The notes under the pieces: model-generated
Seen by the model: the letters and a program-made list of their open reading frames with translations, nothing else
The model's database searches: none
Told to the model about the DNA's origin: nothing
Made by a program: the position numbers and the translations under genes
From: RGIG2041 sp045578865
Lineage (GTDB): Bacteria > Bacillota > Clostridia > UBA1381 > UMGS1253
Direction: 5' to 3'
Length of the DNA: 64,000 nt
Assembly (NCBI GenBank): GCA_045578865.1
Contig: JAZNLB010000024.1
Location: 1-64,000, forward strand
Shown here: piece by piece, positions 32,590-40,608 of the stretch
How the letters are laid out: each line of letters opens with the position of its first letter
Numbering within the stretch: the first letter of the stretch is position 1

Positions 32590-34344
32590 TTACTCTTGTA
32601 TAAATTGCGGATATAACTCGCTGAGTAATCTGTGCGTTTCCGGCATTAAATCTGCACCGATTTGGTAGGAATGGTAACGAATATAACTGTCTACATACCC
32701 GTGTTTGAACGCATCCTCATCAAAAGAGTTCACTTCAAATTCCAATGTATACACAATCGAAGACGCCGGCAGTTTCTCCTGCACAGTCACCGTATTACCG
32801 TATACATTGACATCCTGTTTTACATATCTGTTTTCCCACAACGCCGCATAGTCGAGGGCTTCCACATCCTTACGCAGCGCCGCCAAAACCGCATCTTTGT
32901 CATTGATAAAATATTTATCACCTTCTATATATGTACCGACACTGCGAATATGTTTTGCATCATCATACAGAATGCTGTTGCCTTGTTGCACAAATTCGTC
33001 GTTGTTATACATCTCCAACAAAATCGGTTGCGAATACACATTGTATGCTCGTTTAAATTTACGCCCGTCACGAAGTTTAAATTCCATACGCATATATACG
33101 CCATAATCACCGACTTCCGCTTCGCGCTTGCTATCCAAGACAGCGCGGTGCAATGCACACGCAAGTTCAATACTGTCTTTTTCGGAAACGGTAACCTCCT
33201 GGTTCGGATATTCGTAAAATCCGCTCAGTGTGACGGATGCCACATCCTCGGGTGCAACCGTGCGTTTTTCAAAACCGGTAACATCACTTTGCAAAATCAC
33301 AAAACCAACTGCAACTGCAAGACAAACACAACCCAGTTCTTTTATAGCTCCGAAAATACGCCACGATTTAGAAATCAGCATTTGTGCAATCACAAAGCCG
33401 ACTGCCGCCCACACCGCTGCCAAAAGCGTATTTACCACCAAATTATCCTGGGTTTGCATACCACTGACACCCACGACATACAAAAACCCCGCCACGGCAA
33501 AGCATGCACTCACACCATACTTAAACACCGGCTTTACCCAATCAAATACGACTACATCTCCCGCCTGTTCAAGCGGTCTTTTTTTATACGCATACAGTGC
33601 CAAAGTCAAAAATACAACACTTAAAACCGCAAAGAACAAAATATAGTAGCCGCAAGGCTTGGTAAATTCGTGCATCACCGTCATCATCGGCAATTCCATT
33701 ATCCAGCGCGGAATGTCAAACTCTGAATTGAACCCAAACAAAAACATCTGACACAATGCCATATATGCCGCAAATACCGCAAGCGGCAAAAAGTGCAGGA
33801 TATATGTAAACACAAATTGCGCCGCCGCATTGCCGACAAACATACCGACGAAACTTGCAAAAGCAAATAAGACAAGCGAGAGCGTAAACGCATACATACT
33901 CCATCTAAGTACGCTACGCATCACAACCTTTGTGCCAATCTCCATTGTCAGATGCACGCCGTAAACCAAGAGCGTATTTACTAAAATCGGTATGGCCAGC
34001 AAAACTGCGCCAGAAATCACGGCGGAGCCGAACAATTCGGTTCTGGATACCGGCAACCCGTGCAGCGCCGTAGACATTTTGATTTGATGCAGGTATTGAA
34101 ACAGCAACACCGCCAGCAACACCGCATACACGCAAATACTCAAATTAGAAAATACAGTATATTCCTGCCTGCGCTCCAAAATGTCCGTCACATTGTCAAG
34201 CCACATATAGCTTTCATCCATAATCATTAAATTAAACGGAAAGCAGAAAAACAAAATCACCGTCTCCAGAACACAAGCCCACGAAAAGCGCTTGAGGTTG
34301 GAGAAAAACAAACCTTTATTAAAGAAGGATGTCTTCATACGCAT
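32590..34344 (-). CDS. ABC transporter permease with extracytoplasmic C-terminal domain
   Basis: About 584 residues. Roughly ten membrane helices occupy residues 1-360; early ones include VLETVILFFCFPFNLMIM, IKMSTALHGLPVSRTELFGS marks the cytosolic loop, and later helices sit around 220 and 290-350. A soluble C-terminal domain of about 220 residues follows (from VTGFEKRTVAPEDVAS). The layout fits YtrC/D-like exporters with a DUF6449-type tail. I start at ATG 34344 with GGGAGG 8 nt upstream; it overlaps the ATPase gene. The substrate is unknown, though ytr systems respond to cell-wall antibiotics. Confidence 0.78.
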   Translation of the reverse strand: MRMKTSFFNKGLFFSNLKRFSWACVLETVILFFCFPFNLMIMDESYMWLDNVTDILERRQEYTVFSNLSICVYAVLLAVLLFQYLHQIKMSTALHGLPVSRTELFGSAVISGAVLLAIPILVNTLLVYGVHLTMEIGTKVVMRSVLRWSMYAFTLSLVLFAFASFVGMFVGNAAAQFVFTYILHFLPLAVFAAYMALCQMFLFGFNSEFDIPRWIMELPMMTVMHEFTKPCGYYILFFAVLSVVFLTLALYAYKKRPLEQAGDVVVFDWVKPVFKYGVSACFAVAGFLYVVGVSGMQTQDNLVVNTLLAAVWAAVGFVIAQMLISKSWRIFGAIKELGCVCLAVAVGFVILQSDVTGFEKRTVAPEDVASVTLSGFYEYPNQEVTVSEKDSIELACALHRAVLDSKREAEVGDYGVYMRMEFKLRDGRKFKRAYNVYSQPILLEMYNNDEFVQQGNSILYDDAKHIRSVGTYIEGDKYFINDKDAVLAALRKDVEALDYAALWENRYVKQDVNVYGNTVTVQEKLPASSIVYTLEFEVNSFDEDAFKHGYVDSYIRYHSYQIGADLMPETHRLLSELYPQFIQE

Positions 34345-35218
34345 ATCCCATACCTCCCAACTCATAAATAAATACTTCCTCCAGTGTCAACGGCAATATG
34401 TCCATTACAATCGGATGATACGCTTGTACTTTTTTAGTCAGGCTATCCAAATCACCACGCGCAATTACCATATGGACACTGCCAAATGCACTTGTGTGCA
34501 TCGGTTTGAGTTCTTCCAAAAGTGTCTGCGGAAACTCCCCTTTAAATGCCAACTGCAATTTATGCACATCGCTTTTTATATCGTCAAGTTGTTTTTCAAT
34601 TACAATTTTACCGCGGTGAAGAATACCCACATGGTCACAAACACTTTCCAACTCACGCAAGTTATGTGAAGAAATCAGCACCGTTGTTTTATTCTCAGAC
34701 ACATCCTGCAAAATCAAATTCCAAACACGACGACGCATCACAGGGTCCAGACCGTCCACCGGCTCATCGAGCACCATCAGTTTCGGCATCGTGCAAATTC
34801 CAAGCCAGAACGCCACCTGCTTTTGCATACCTTTGGACAAGCGCATCACGCGCAAATTCTCGTCCATGGCAAACACTTCTTTTAGTTTTTCATATCGTTC
34901 TTCACTAAAATGAGGATATATATTTTTGTAGAGTTTTTTCATGTCCTTTATGGTGTAGGACTTATAAAAAAATACATCGTCGGGAATATAAACCACATTC
35001 TGCTTGCAAGCAATATTTTCATACAAAACTTCATCGCCGACCAGCACTGTGCCGTTATTTTGCCGCAGTACACCGACAATATGCTTAATCAGCGTTGTCT
35101 TACCTGCGCCGTTGGGTCCGACAAGACCATACACACTGCCTTTCGGCACATGCATACTCAACCCGTCGAGTGCGGTAAAATCGCCAAATGTTTTCGTTAA
35201 ATTCTCTACACAAATCAC
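34319..35218 (-). CDS. ABC transporter ATP-binding protein (YtrB-like)
   Basis: 299 residues. Walker A GPNGAGKTTLIKHIVG, Q-loop region, signature LSKGMQKQVAF, Walker B LMVLDEPVDGLDP and the H-loop SSHNLREL are all present. The start is GTG 35218 with AAGGAGG 8 nt upstream. The gene begins where the GntR gene ends and overlaps the permease gene, so the three are one operon. Confidence 0.92.
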   Translation of the reverse strand: MICVENLTKTFGDFTALDGLSMHVPKGSVYGLVGPNGAGKTTLIKHIVGVLRQNNGTVLVGDEVLYENIACKQNVVYIPDDVFFYKSYTIKDMKKLYKNIYPHFSEERYEKLKEVFAMDENLRVMRLSKGMQKQVAFWLGICTMPKLMVLDEPVDGLDPVMRRRVWNLILQDVSENKTTVLISSHNLRELESVCDHVGILHRGKIVIEKQLDDIKSDVHKLQLAFKGEFPQTLLEELKPMHTSAFGSVHMVIARGDLDSLTKKVQAYHPIVMDILPLTLEEVFIYELGGMGYAYEDILL

Positions 35219-35593
35219 TTACTTTTCCTCCTTATCATAATATTGGGCAAGCAGAGCGCAAATCTCTCGCTCGGCCACACCGCCAAACGACAGCTCCGAA
35301 AAAACCGAACCGAGTTGTAAAAACAGTTCCTCCTTACGCCTTTGCGTAATTTCATTTTTTCTCGGAGCAACCACGCTCCCCTTCGCGCGCACGGAATAAA
35401 TAAACCCTTCCTGTTCAAGCTCTTTGTACGAACGCTGAATGGTGTTGGGATTGATACCCAACACAGCGGCAAGTTCACGCACAGACGGCAAACTCTCCCC
35501 CTCGACCATTGCGCCCGTCACAATCAGCGACTTAAAATTTTCTTTAATCTGCTCATAAACGGGCCTGTGGTCATTGTAATCCAGTTTAAACAT
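35219..35593 (-). CDS. GntR-family regulator (YtrA-like)
   Basis: 124 residues. A winged-helix GntR domain (PVYEQIKENFKSLIVTGAMV to VRAKGSVVAP) is followed by a short helical dimerisation tail, the compact YtrA layout. GGAGGT precedes the ATG. A perfect palindrome lies just after the -10 element, so it probably represses its own operon. Confidence 0.9.
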   Translation of the reverse strand: MFKLDYNDHRPVYEQIKENFKSLIVTGAMVEGESLPSVRELAAVLGINPNTIQRSYKELEQEGFIYSVRAKGSVVAPRKNEITQRRKEELFLQLGSVFSELSFGGVAEREICALLAQYYDKEEK

Positions 35594-35607
35594 GGCGCAC
35601 CTCCAAT

Positions 35608-35630
35608 CTGTACTATTTGTGTTAGTACAG
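35608..35630 (-). promoter_or_regulatory. YtrA-type operator palindrome
   Basis: CTGTACTA, 7 nt, TAGTACAG is a perfect inverted repeat with 8-bp half sites. It lies between the -10 element and the ribosome site of the GntR gene, the place for autorepression. Confidence 0.8.
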
Positions 35631-35632
35631 TT

Positions 35633-35661
35633 AGTATAGCATGCAATTTATTCTTTGTCAA
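35633..35661 (-). promoter_or_regulatory. Promoter of the ytr-type operon
   Basis: On the minus strand TTGACA and TATACT are separated by 17 nt, followed at once by the operator. Confidence 0.88.
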
Positions 35662-35673
35662 CAATAAAATAAA

Positions 35674-35704
35674 AAAATCAGTTCTCCGCAGAGAACTGAT
35701 TTTA
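35674..35704 (-). terminator. Terminator of the LTA-synthase-like gene
   Basis: AAAATCAGTTCTC, a CGCA loop and GAGAACTGATTTT, with a T run on the minus strand. The stop codon lies in the stem. Confidence 0.88.
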
Positions 35705-37627
35705 CTCAGTCAATTCCTTTTGTTCACGCACATAACGCTTGCCGTGCAACAAGTCATACTGTATATATTTAAACGCCTTTTCCGTCAAAGACATATTTTC
35801 GGGGATATTTTCCAACTTTCTGCCTCTCGCATCATAAATACAATACGGACTGACCACCGGCAATTCCCGATAGAATGTATAAAGGGTGTCAAAGTATGCA
35901 GGAACTTCTTTTAGACCGCCGAGTTTTAATACCTCCAACCCCACTTTTCCTGCGCTGATTTTTTTATTAAATCCACCCAAATTGATATTGTAATTCGCCC
36001 ATACAACATACGGCGTTTCGTGCAGTTTTTCGTGTCTGTTGCTGACAAACGGCAATGTGTTTTCTACATATCCTCCCTCTCGGTAAATTTTTCCTTCCAC
36101 ACCCAAAAGCGGCAAATGGTCGCCGTACATCACAATTATCGTAGGCTCATCTACATGCCTGAAATATTCTACAAGTTTCGCAAATGCGCGATCTGCTTCA
36201 TATACACCCTGAGCAAAATCCAGAAGCTCAGCTGTCTCCGCTTCGCCGAGACCATCATTTTTTATACGCATATTGTATGTTTCATAACGCGCCGGCGAAT
36301 AGCCACCGTGATTTTGCATCGTCACCGTAAACATAAACAACGGCTGATCTGCCTGTTTATTTTCGTATGTATCAATAATAAATTCCGTCACAGCATTGTC
36401 GGATACATACCAACCGGATTTGGAAGCTTCCTCCATGTCTTCCATGCCGTAAAACGCATCAAAGCCCAACATCGGATACGCGCGATTTCGGCTATAAAAA
36501 TTTTTATGATACGGGTGAAAGGCAACCGTAGAATACCCGTTGTCACGAAATGCCGATACAATCGACGGCGTTTCACTTGTAATGTACTGCACATAAGGAT
36601 ATCCGTTCGAAAGGAGATAACGGCAATTCAACCCCGTGAGTGCCTCAAACTCAGGCAAGCAAGTACCGCCGCCGAACACACTCGTCACCAATTTCCCCAT
36701 ATACCCGTTACGCTCTTTTGCAATTTTTCTAATGTTTCGCATCGGGTCCACATTAAACTCCGTCTGCTTCATATCATATACATCCCACAAGGCTTCGCTT
36801 TGGATATATATGATATTCGGATGCACTTCTCGCTCCGTAAAAATTCTGTCATCAGCAAAAGCCGTGGTCACAATCTCCATCTTGTTTTCGGAATACCCGT
36901 CCATTTTCTCCACAAACATATCTCCGATGCGCGGAAAAAATTCTAAAATCAGACCGTTTTTACGATAATCGTCCACCGGATTAAATGCAGCAATTTGCAC
37001 ATCCAGTTTTTTTAGCGTGCCATGTCTAAAATCGTAATCCATGCAAACTGCATACAAGGTTACACAACTAAGCGATACCCCCAGCGCAATACACAAAATC
37101 CGCTGCCAGATTTTCATTTTGACCTTTACCGCTCTTTTGTGCCACACAAGATAACAAGAACATACAAACACAGCTGCTATAACGGAAACAAGTGCAAACG
37201 GTACAATCGGTATGCGTACAAAACTCGTAATATTGTTCAGTTGACCGGCAAGTAAAATATCCGTCGGCAAAAGCGGGTCTCCCGTGATAGAAATCATAAC
37301 CTCCGTTACAAAACCCAAAGCTAAAAACAATATATAATTGACCAGCACAGCCGTTGGCGTGTGTTGCATAAAGCACCACAAAAGCCACTGCACAGACAAA
37401 ATAAACACATACGAAATCAAAAGTTTAACCACAAAATATGGTGATGAAAAAAAAGAAATGAAGGCAAAGCCGTTTGTCAGATGCATAATTTCAAGCAAAG
37501 CAAGGAGCAAAAGCGGCATCAGTAAAAACAAAAAAGTATGCAACAAAAGCGGATGCCTTGTTTCCTTTTGCGCTACGGCATCCACCTTGTTGTGCATATT
37601 TGATATCAACAAGCCGATTTTATTCAT
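35702..37627 (-). CDS. LTA synthase-like sulfatase-family membrane enzyme
   Basis: 641 residues. Five N-terminal membrane helices occupy about residues 25-215. An extracellular sulfatase-fold domain begins near residue 275 (HPNIIYIQSEALWDVYD), with the GGGTCLPEFEALTG nucleophile-Thr motif, FHPYHKNFYSRN and MYGDHLPLLG. This is the lipoteichoic-acid synthase / phosphoglycerol transferase layout, which moves glycerol-phosphate from phosphatidylglycerol. It starts 5 nt after the zinc-ribbon gene. Confidence 0.9.
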   Translation of the reverse strand: MNKIGLLISNMHNKVDAVAQKETRHPLLLHTFLFLLMPLLLLALLEIMHLTNGFAFISFFSSPYFVVKLLISYVFILSVQWLLWCFMQHTPTAVLVNYILFLALGFVTEVMISITGDPLLPTDILLAGQLNNITSFVRIPIVPFALVSVIAAVFVCSCYLVWHKRAVKVKMKIWQRILCIALGVSLSCVTLYAVCMDYDFRHGTLKKLDVQIAAFNPVDDYRKNGLILEFFPRIGDMFVEKMDGYSENKMEIVTTAFADDRIFTEREVHPNIIYIQSEALWDVYDMKQTEFNVDPMRNIRKIAKERNGYMGKLVTSVFGGGTCLPEFEALTGLNCRYLLSNGYPYVQYITSETPSIVSAFRDNGYSTVAFHPYHKNFYSRNRAYPMLGFDAFYGMEDMEEASKSGWYVSDNAVTEFIIDTYENKQADQPLFMFTVTMQNHGGYSPARYETYNMRIKNDGLGEAETAELLDFAQGVYEADRAFAKLVEYFRHVDEPTIIVMYGDHLPLLGVEGKIYREGGYVENTLPFVSNRHEKLHETPYVVWANYNINLGGFNKKISAGKVGLEVLKLGGLKEVPAYFDTLYTFYRELPVVSPYCIYDARGRKLENIPENMSLTEKAFKYIQYDLLHGKRYVREQKELTE

Positions 37628-37632
37628 ATGCC

Positions 37633-38283
37633 TTATTCGTCCTCATGCCCCTCCAAAATTATTTGTTCAACCTGCATCATAGCTTCCAGGTCTTCCTCCG
37701 TAAGTGCCATAACTACCTTATCGCGTCCACAGTTTTCACAAAAAATGTGGACACAGTCATTTAAAATATCAAATAAAATATCCTGACTGCCGCAAGGACA
37801 CATTACCTTTTCAAGTTTGGAAAGCATATATAGCTTATCCACAACGGCAAACATGACCTCTTCATTGTCCAACTGCGAATACTCCTCGCCCTCCGGTGCA
37901 ACATTTATCTCCGCTTCCAATTCGCCGAGGATATCAAGCATTTCATCATCGTAAACACTTTGCGCTTCACGCACTGCATCTTCCTTGCCGATACACAATA
38001 TGCCAAACCCCGTCACAGTGCACCGAAAACTCGTCAACTTCTGGCCCCAAAAGAACTTTTGGCTCGCAGTAAAACTATGCCACTCCATACACGCAACGCA
38101 CAGCACGCTAAATAAAAGTTTGTCCGCTTTTCGTGCAACCGTTACACAGGTGTTGTGGCAATGTTCACACTGAATTTCAAGCGGAGAACTGCCCGCCAGC
38201 GAAAAAATGCTGATGGGCTTGCAGTTCCCAAGCCCGCACTCCGGGCATCGAAAGGATATATGTTTTTCGTGTTCGATAATCAT
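37633..38283 (-). CDS. Zinc-ribbon protein of unknown function
   Basis: 216 residues with Cys pairs in FRCPECGLGNC, QCEHCHNTC, LCVACMEWHS, VMCPCGSQDI and FCENCG, suggesting two or three zinc sites around an acidic middle. I know no function. The start is ATG 38283 with a GGGAAG site; the longer frame has none. Co-transcription with the LTA-synthase-like gene is likely because of the 5-nt gap. Confidence 0.7.
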   Translation of the reverse strand: MIIEHEKHISFRCPECGLGNCKPISIFSLAGSSPLEIQCEHCHNTCVTVARKADKLLFSVLCVACMEWHSFTASQKFFWGQKLTSFRCTVTGFGILCIGKEDAVREAQSVYDDEMLDILGELEAEINVAPEGEEYSQLDNEEVMFAVVDKLYMLSKLEKVMCPCGSQDILFDILNDCVHIFCENCGRDKVVMALTEEDLEAMMQVEQIILEGHEDE

Positions 38284-38350
38284 AATACTTCCCTGCTTTC
38301 TTTTCTGCGCCTTATTGTACCACAAAGCTGTCACAAAGTAAATATTTTTG

Positions 38351-38380
38351 TTGACATTTTTCTATGATTAGGCGTATAAT
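38351..38380 (+). promoter_or_regulatory. Promoter of the corA leader
   Basis: TTGACA and TATAAT are separated by 18 nt, 46 nt before the leader ORF. Confidence 0.85.
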
Positions 38381-38426
38381 AATTCTATGCATGTATTGCA
38401 AATTCTAACAAGGAGGTAAACACACC

Positions 38427-38507
38427 ATGGACGCAGGCCCCGGTGATAGTCGAAAATTTAAAATTTACAGCAGTTGCTTGCGCGATATGAGTGTTTTCCC
38501 TCTGTAA
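38427..38507 (+). CDS. 26-residue leader peptide upstream of corA
   Basis: An AAGGAGG ribosome site 10 nt upstream of ATG 38427 drives a 26-codon frame ending in TAA. The peptide begins MDAGPGD, is basic in the middle (SRKFKIY) and ends VFPL. An acidic/Pro-rich start is the feature of enterobacterial MgtL, which destabilises the ribosome at low magnesium. The codons at 38470-38477 form one arm of a stem that closes just before the corA ribosome site. It is too strong a start signal to be chance, but translation and function are inference. Confidence 0.7.
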   Translation: MDAGPGDSRKFKIYSSCLRDMSVFPL

Positions 38508-38562
38508 TTACGAGGCTGAATTATTATTCCTCATTTTTAGTATGCAACTGCGGAAAGTGAGG
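38470..38562 (+). promoter_or_regulatory. Alternative-stem regulatory region before corA
   Basis: GCAGTTGC (38470, within the leader ORF) pairs perfectly with GCAACTGC (38544). Inside, GAGG (38512) can pair with CCTC (38499) or CCTC (38529); CCTCA (38529-38533) can instead pair with TGAGG (38558-38562), the corA ribosome site. Ribosome position on the leader ORF would choose between them. No terminator T run is present, so control would be at translation. Confidence 0.6.
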
Positions 38563-38570
38563 TCTATTTT

Positions 38571-39503
38571 ATGTTGAACATCTACAGAACAGATAACGAA
38601 CGCATCCACCTCTGTTCAGATTTTTGTCCGGATTGTTGGATTCATCTGACCGCCCCGAACGCACAAGAACTCAAATGGGTTATGGATCACACCAATGCAG
38701 ATGCCGATTTTCTGCGTGCTCCGCTCGATGAAGAAGAGCGTTCTCGTATCGAAAAAGAAGACGAGCAAACGCTCATCGTCGTAGACACTGCGCTTTTAGA
38801 CGCGCCCGACGGTGATGCGGATGTAACAACCTTGCCGCTCGGTATTGTTCTTTTGGAAAACTGCATCATCACGGTATGTTTAAAAGACACACCGCTGATG
38901 CGCGATTTTGAAAATGGTATTGTTCGCAGTTTTTCCACAAAAAAACGCAGTCGTTTTGTATTGCAAATTCTCTACCGCAATGCAGCAAGATTTCTGCATC
39001 TGCTACGCAGAATTGACAAGCGCAGCTCGGATTTGGAAAACGAACTGCACAAATCCATGAAAAACAAAGAACTTATATCCATGCTCAAGCTGGAAAAAAG
39101 TTTGGTCTACATTTCCACCTCCCTGAAAGGTAACGAGGTCGTACTTGAACGCCTTTTTCGCATGAGTTTCATCCGCAAATATCCCGATGATACTGACCTT
39201 TTGGAAGATGTTATTATCGAAAACAAACAGGCGATGGAAATGTGTACCATTTACAGAGATATTTTGTCAGGAACGATGAATGCGTTTGCTTCCGTCATTT
39301 CAAACAACCTAAATGTATTCATGAAGGCGCTTACCATTATCACAGTTATTTTAACCATTCCAACCTTGGTTGCCAGCCTTTGGGGTATGAATGTTCGTGT
39401 TCCGCTTGCCGGTCATCCGTTTGGCTTTTGGATTGTCCTCGGCCTATCCATACTGTTATGTGTTGTGGCAGCGTTTTACATGAAGAAAAAGAAAATGTTT
39501 TAA
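38571..39503 (+). CDS. corA: CorA family magnesium/divalent-cation channel
   Basis: 310 residues. A long cytosolic alpha/beta plus stalk-helix domain ends in two membrane helices (MKALTIITVILTIPTLVAS and FWIVLGLSILLCVVAAFYM) joined by the GMN selectivity motif at residues 272-274. CorA pentamers carry Mg2+ into the cell. GTGAGG lies 8 nt before the ATG and can be masked by the leader. Confidence 0.93.
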   Translation: MLNIYRTDNERIHLCSDFCPDCWIHLTAPNAQELKWVMDHTNADADFLRAPLDEEERSRIEKEDEQTLIVVDTALLDAPDGDADVTTLPLGIVLLENCIITVCLKDTPLMRDFENGIVRSFSTKKRSRFVLQILYRNAARFLHLLRRIDKRSSDLENELHKSMKNKELISMLKLEKSLVYISTSLKGNEVVLERLFRMSFIRKYPDDTDLLEDVIIENKQAMEMCTIYRDILSGTMNAFASVISNNLNVFMKALTIITVILTIPTLVASLWGMNVRVPLAGHPFGFWIVLGLSILLCVVAAFYMKKKKMF

Positions 39504-39508
39504 AAAAC

Positions 39509-39570
39509 AAGGCATCCGCTGGGTTTAGACTGCTCCAATTTGTGCAGTTGCTACGGATGCCTTCTTTTTT
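39509..39570 (+). terminator. Terminator of corA
   Basis: AAGGCATCCG pairs with CGGATGCCTT and is followed by CTTTTTT; a smaller CTGC/GCAG stem sits inside. Confidence 0.85.
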
Positions 39571-39648
39571 CGTTGTTTCGTAGCACCGCACACAATGACG
39601 GTCATCGGATAAAGCAAAAACAATACTGTATAAAATTTTAATTTTCTC

Positions 39649-39677
39649 TTGCTTTTTATTTTGATGTATGTTACAAT
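39649..39677 (+). promoter_or_regulatory. Promoter of tRNA-Thr
   Basis: TTGCTT and TACAAT are separated by 17 nt, 25 nt before the tRNA. Confidence 0.78.
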
Positions 39678-39702
39678 ATCTTCTGTTCACAAACCTATAA
39701 AT

Positions 39703-39775
39703 GCTTGTGTAGCTCAGTTGGTAGAGCAGCGCATTCGTAATGCGCAGGTCGCAGGTTCGAGTCCCGTCACAAGCT
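39703..39775 (+). tRNA. tRNA-Thr (anticodon CGT)
   Basis: The cloverleaf starts GCTTGTGTAGCTCAGTTGG. The stem GCGCA/TGCGC holds TTCGTAA, giving CGT. CCA is encoded at 39776-39778. Confidence 0.95.
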
Positions 39776-39777
39776 CC

Positions 39778-39812
39778 AAAAAAATCCGTACGCGATCGTG
39801 TGCGGATTTTTT
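39778..39812 (+). terminator. Terminator of tRNA-Thr
   Basis: AAATCCGTACGC and GTGTGCGGATTT form a stem with wobbles, followed by a T run. Confidence 0.85.
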
Positions 39813-39918
39813 TCTTATTATTCATTTTTTGTTCATAAAAAATTTTCTTTATTCTTTTTATAATATATGGTAAAATATAACTGTGAGTGAAATGACACAT
39901 ACAGGAGGTGCCTTTTGT

Positions 39919-40605
39919 ATGGCAAATACCAAAATTTTAATTGTAGACGACGATGTCAACATTTGCGAACTGTTACGCATATGCTTAGAAAAAGAGGGCT
40001 ATGCTACTGTGATTGCAAACGACGGTTTGAGCGCCATCTCCACTTTCAAAGAAGAAACACCCGATCTGGTACTTTTAGATATCATGATGCCGAAAGTTGA
40101 CGGCTGGCAGGTGTGCCGAGAAATTCGAAGAGTCAGCAATATCCCGATTATTATGCTGACCGCCAAAAGCGAAACCTTTGACAAGGTACTCGGCTTGGAA
40201 CTCGGCGCAGACGACTATATGGTCAAACCTGTGGAAAGCAAAGAACTGATAGCACGCATCAAAGCGGTTCTTCGCCGTTATGAAACCAACACGACACATG
40301 TTGACAAAGAAATTGTATACAATAATCTGACCGTAAACATTTCCAACTACGAGTTAATCATTGAAGGAAAACAGGTCAACATACCGCCGAAGGAGTTGGA
40401 ACTTTTGTATTTTTTATGTTCCAATCCCAACCGCGTGTTTACCCGCGAACAACTTTTAGAAGAAGTGTGGGGCTTTGAATATTACGGCGATTCCAGAACG
40501 GTAGATGTGCACATTAAGCGTCTTCGCGAAAAATTGGAAGGTCACGAAAAAAACTGGATGCTCAAAACCGTATACCGTGTCGGCTACAAATTCGAGGTGA
40601 AATAA
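39919..40605 (+). CDS. OmpR/PhoB-family response regulator
   Basis: 228 residues. The receiver domain has the acidic pocket DDD at 10-12, phosphoacceptor Asp54 in LLDIMMPK, the Thr of IIMLTAKSE and the Lys of MVKPVE. A winged-helix output domain ends in MLKTVYRVGYKFEVK. I start at ATG 39919 with AGGAGG 10 nt upstream. It is followed by its kinase after 3 nt and by htrA, an arrangement seen in envelope-stress systems. Confidence 0.95.
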   Translation: MANTKILIVDDDVNICELLRICLEKEGYATVIANDGLSAISTFKEETPDLVLLDIMMPKVDGWQVCREIRRVSNIPIIMLTAKSETFDKVLGLELGADDYMVKPVESKELIARIKAVLRRYETNTTHVDKEIVYNNLTVNISNYELIIEGKQVNIPPKELELLYFLCSNPNRVFTREQLLEEVWGFEYYGDSRTVDVHIKRLREKLEGHEKNWMLKTVYRVGYKFEVK

Positions 40606-40608
40606 ACT

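Noticed and set aside
32662..33624. 320-codon frame opposite the ABC permease
   Set aside because: It is a shadow frame of a real membrane protein gene; His/Ile-rich with no recognisable motif.
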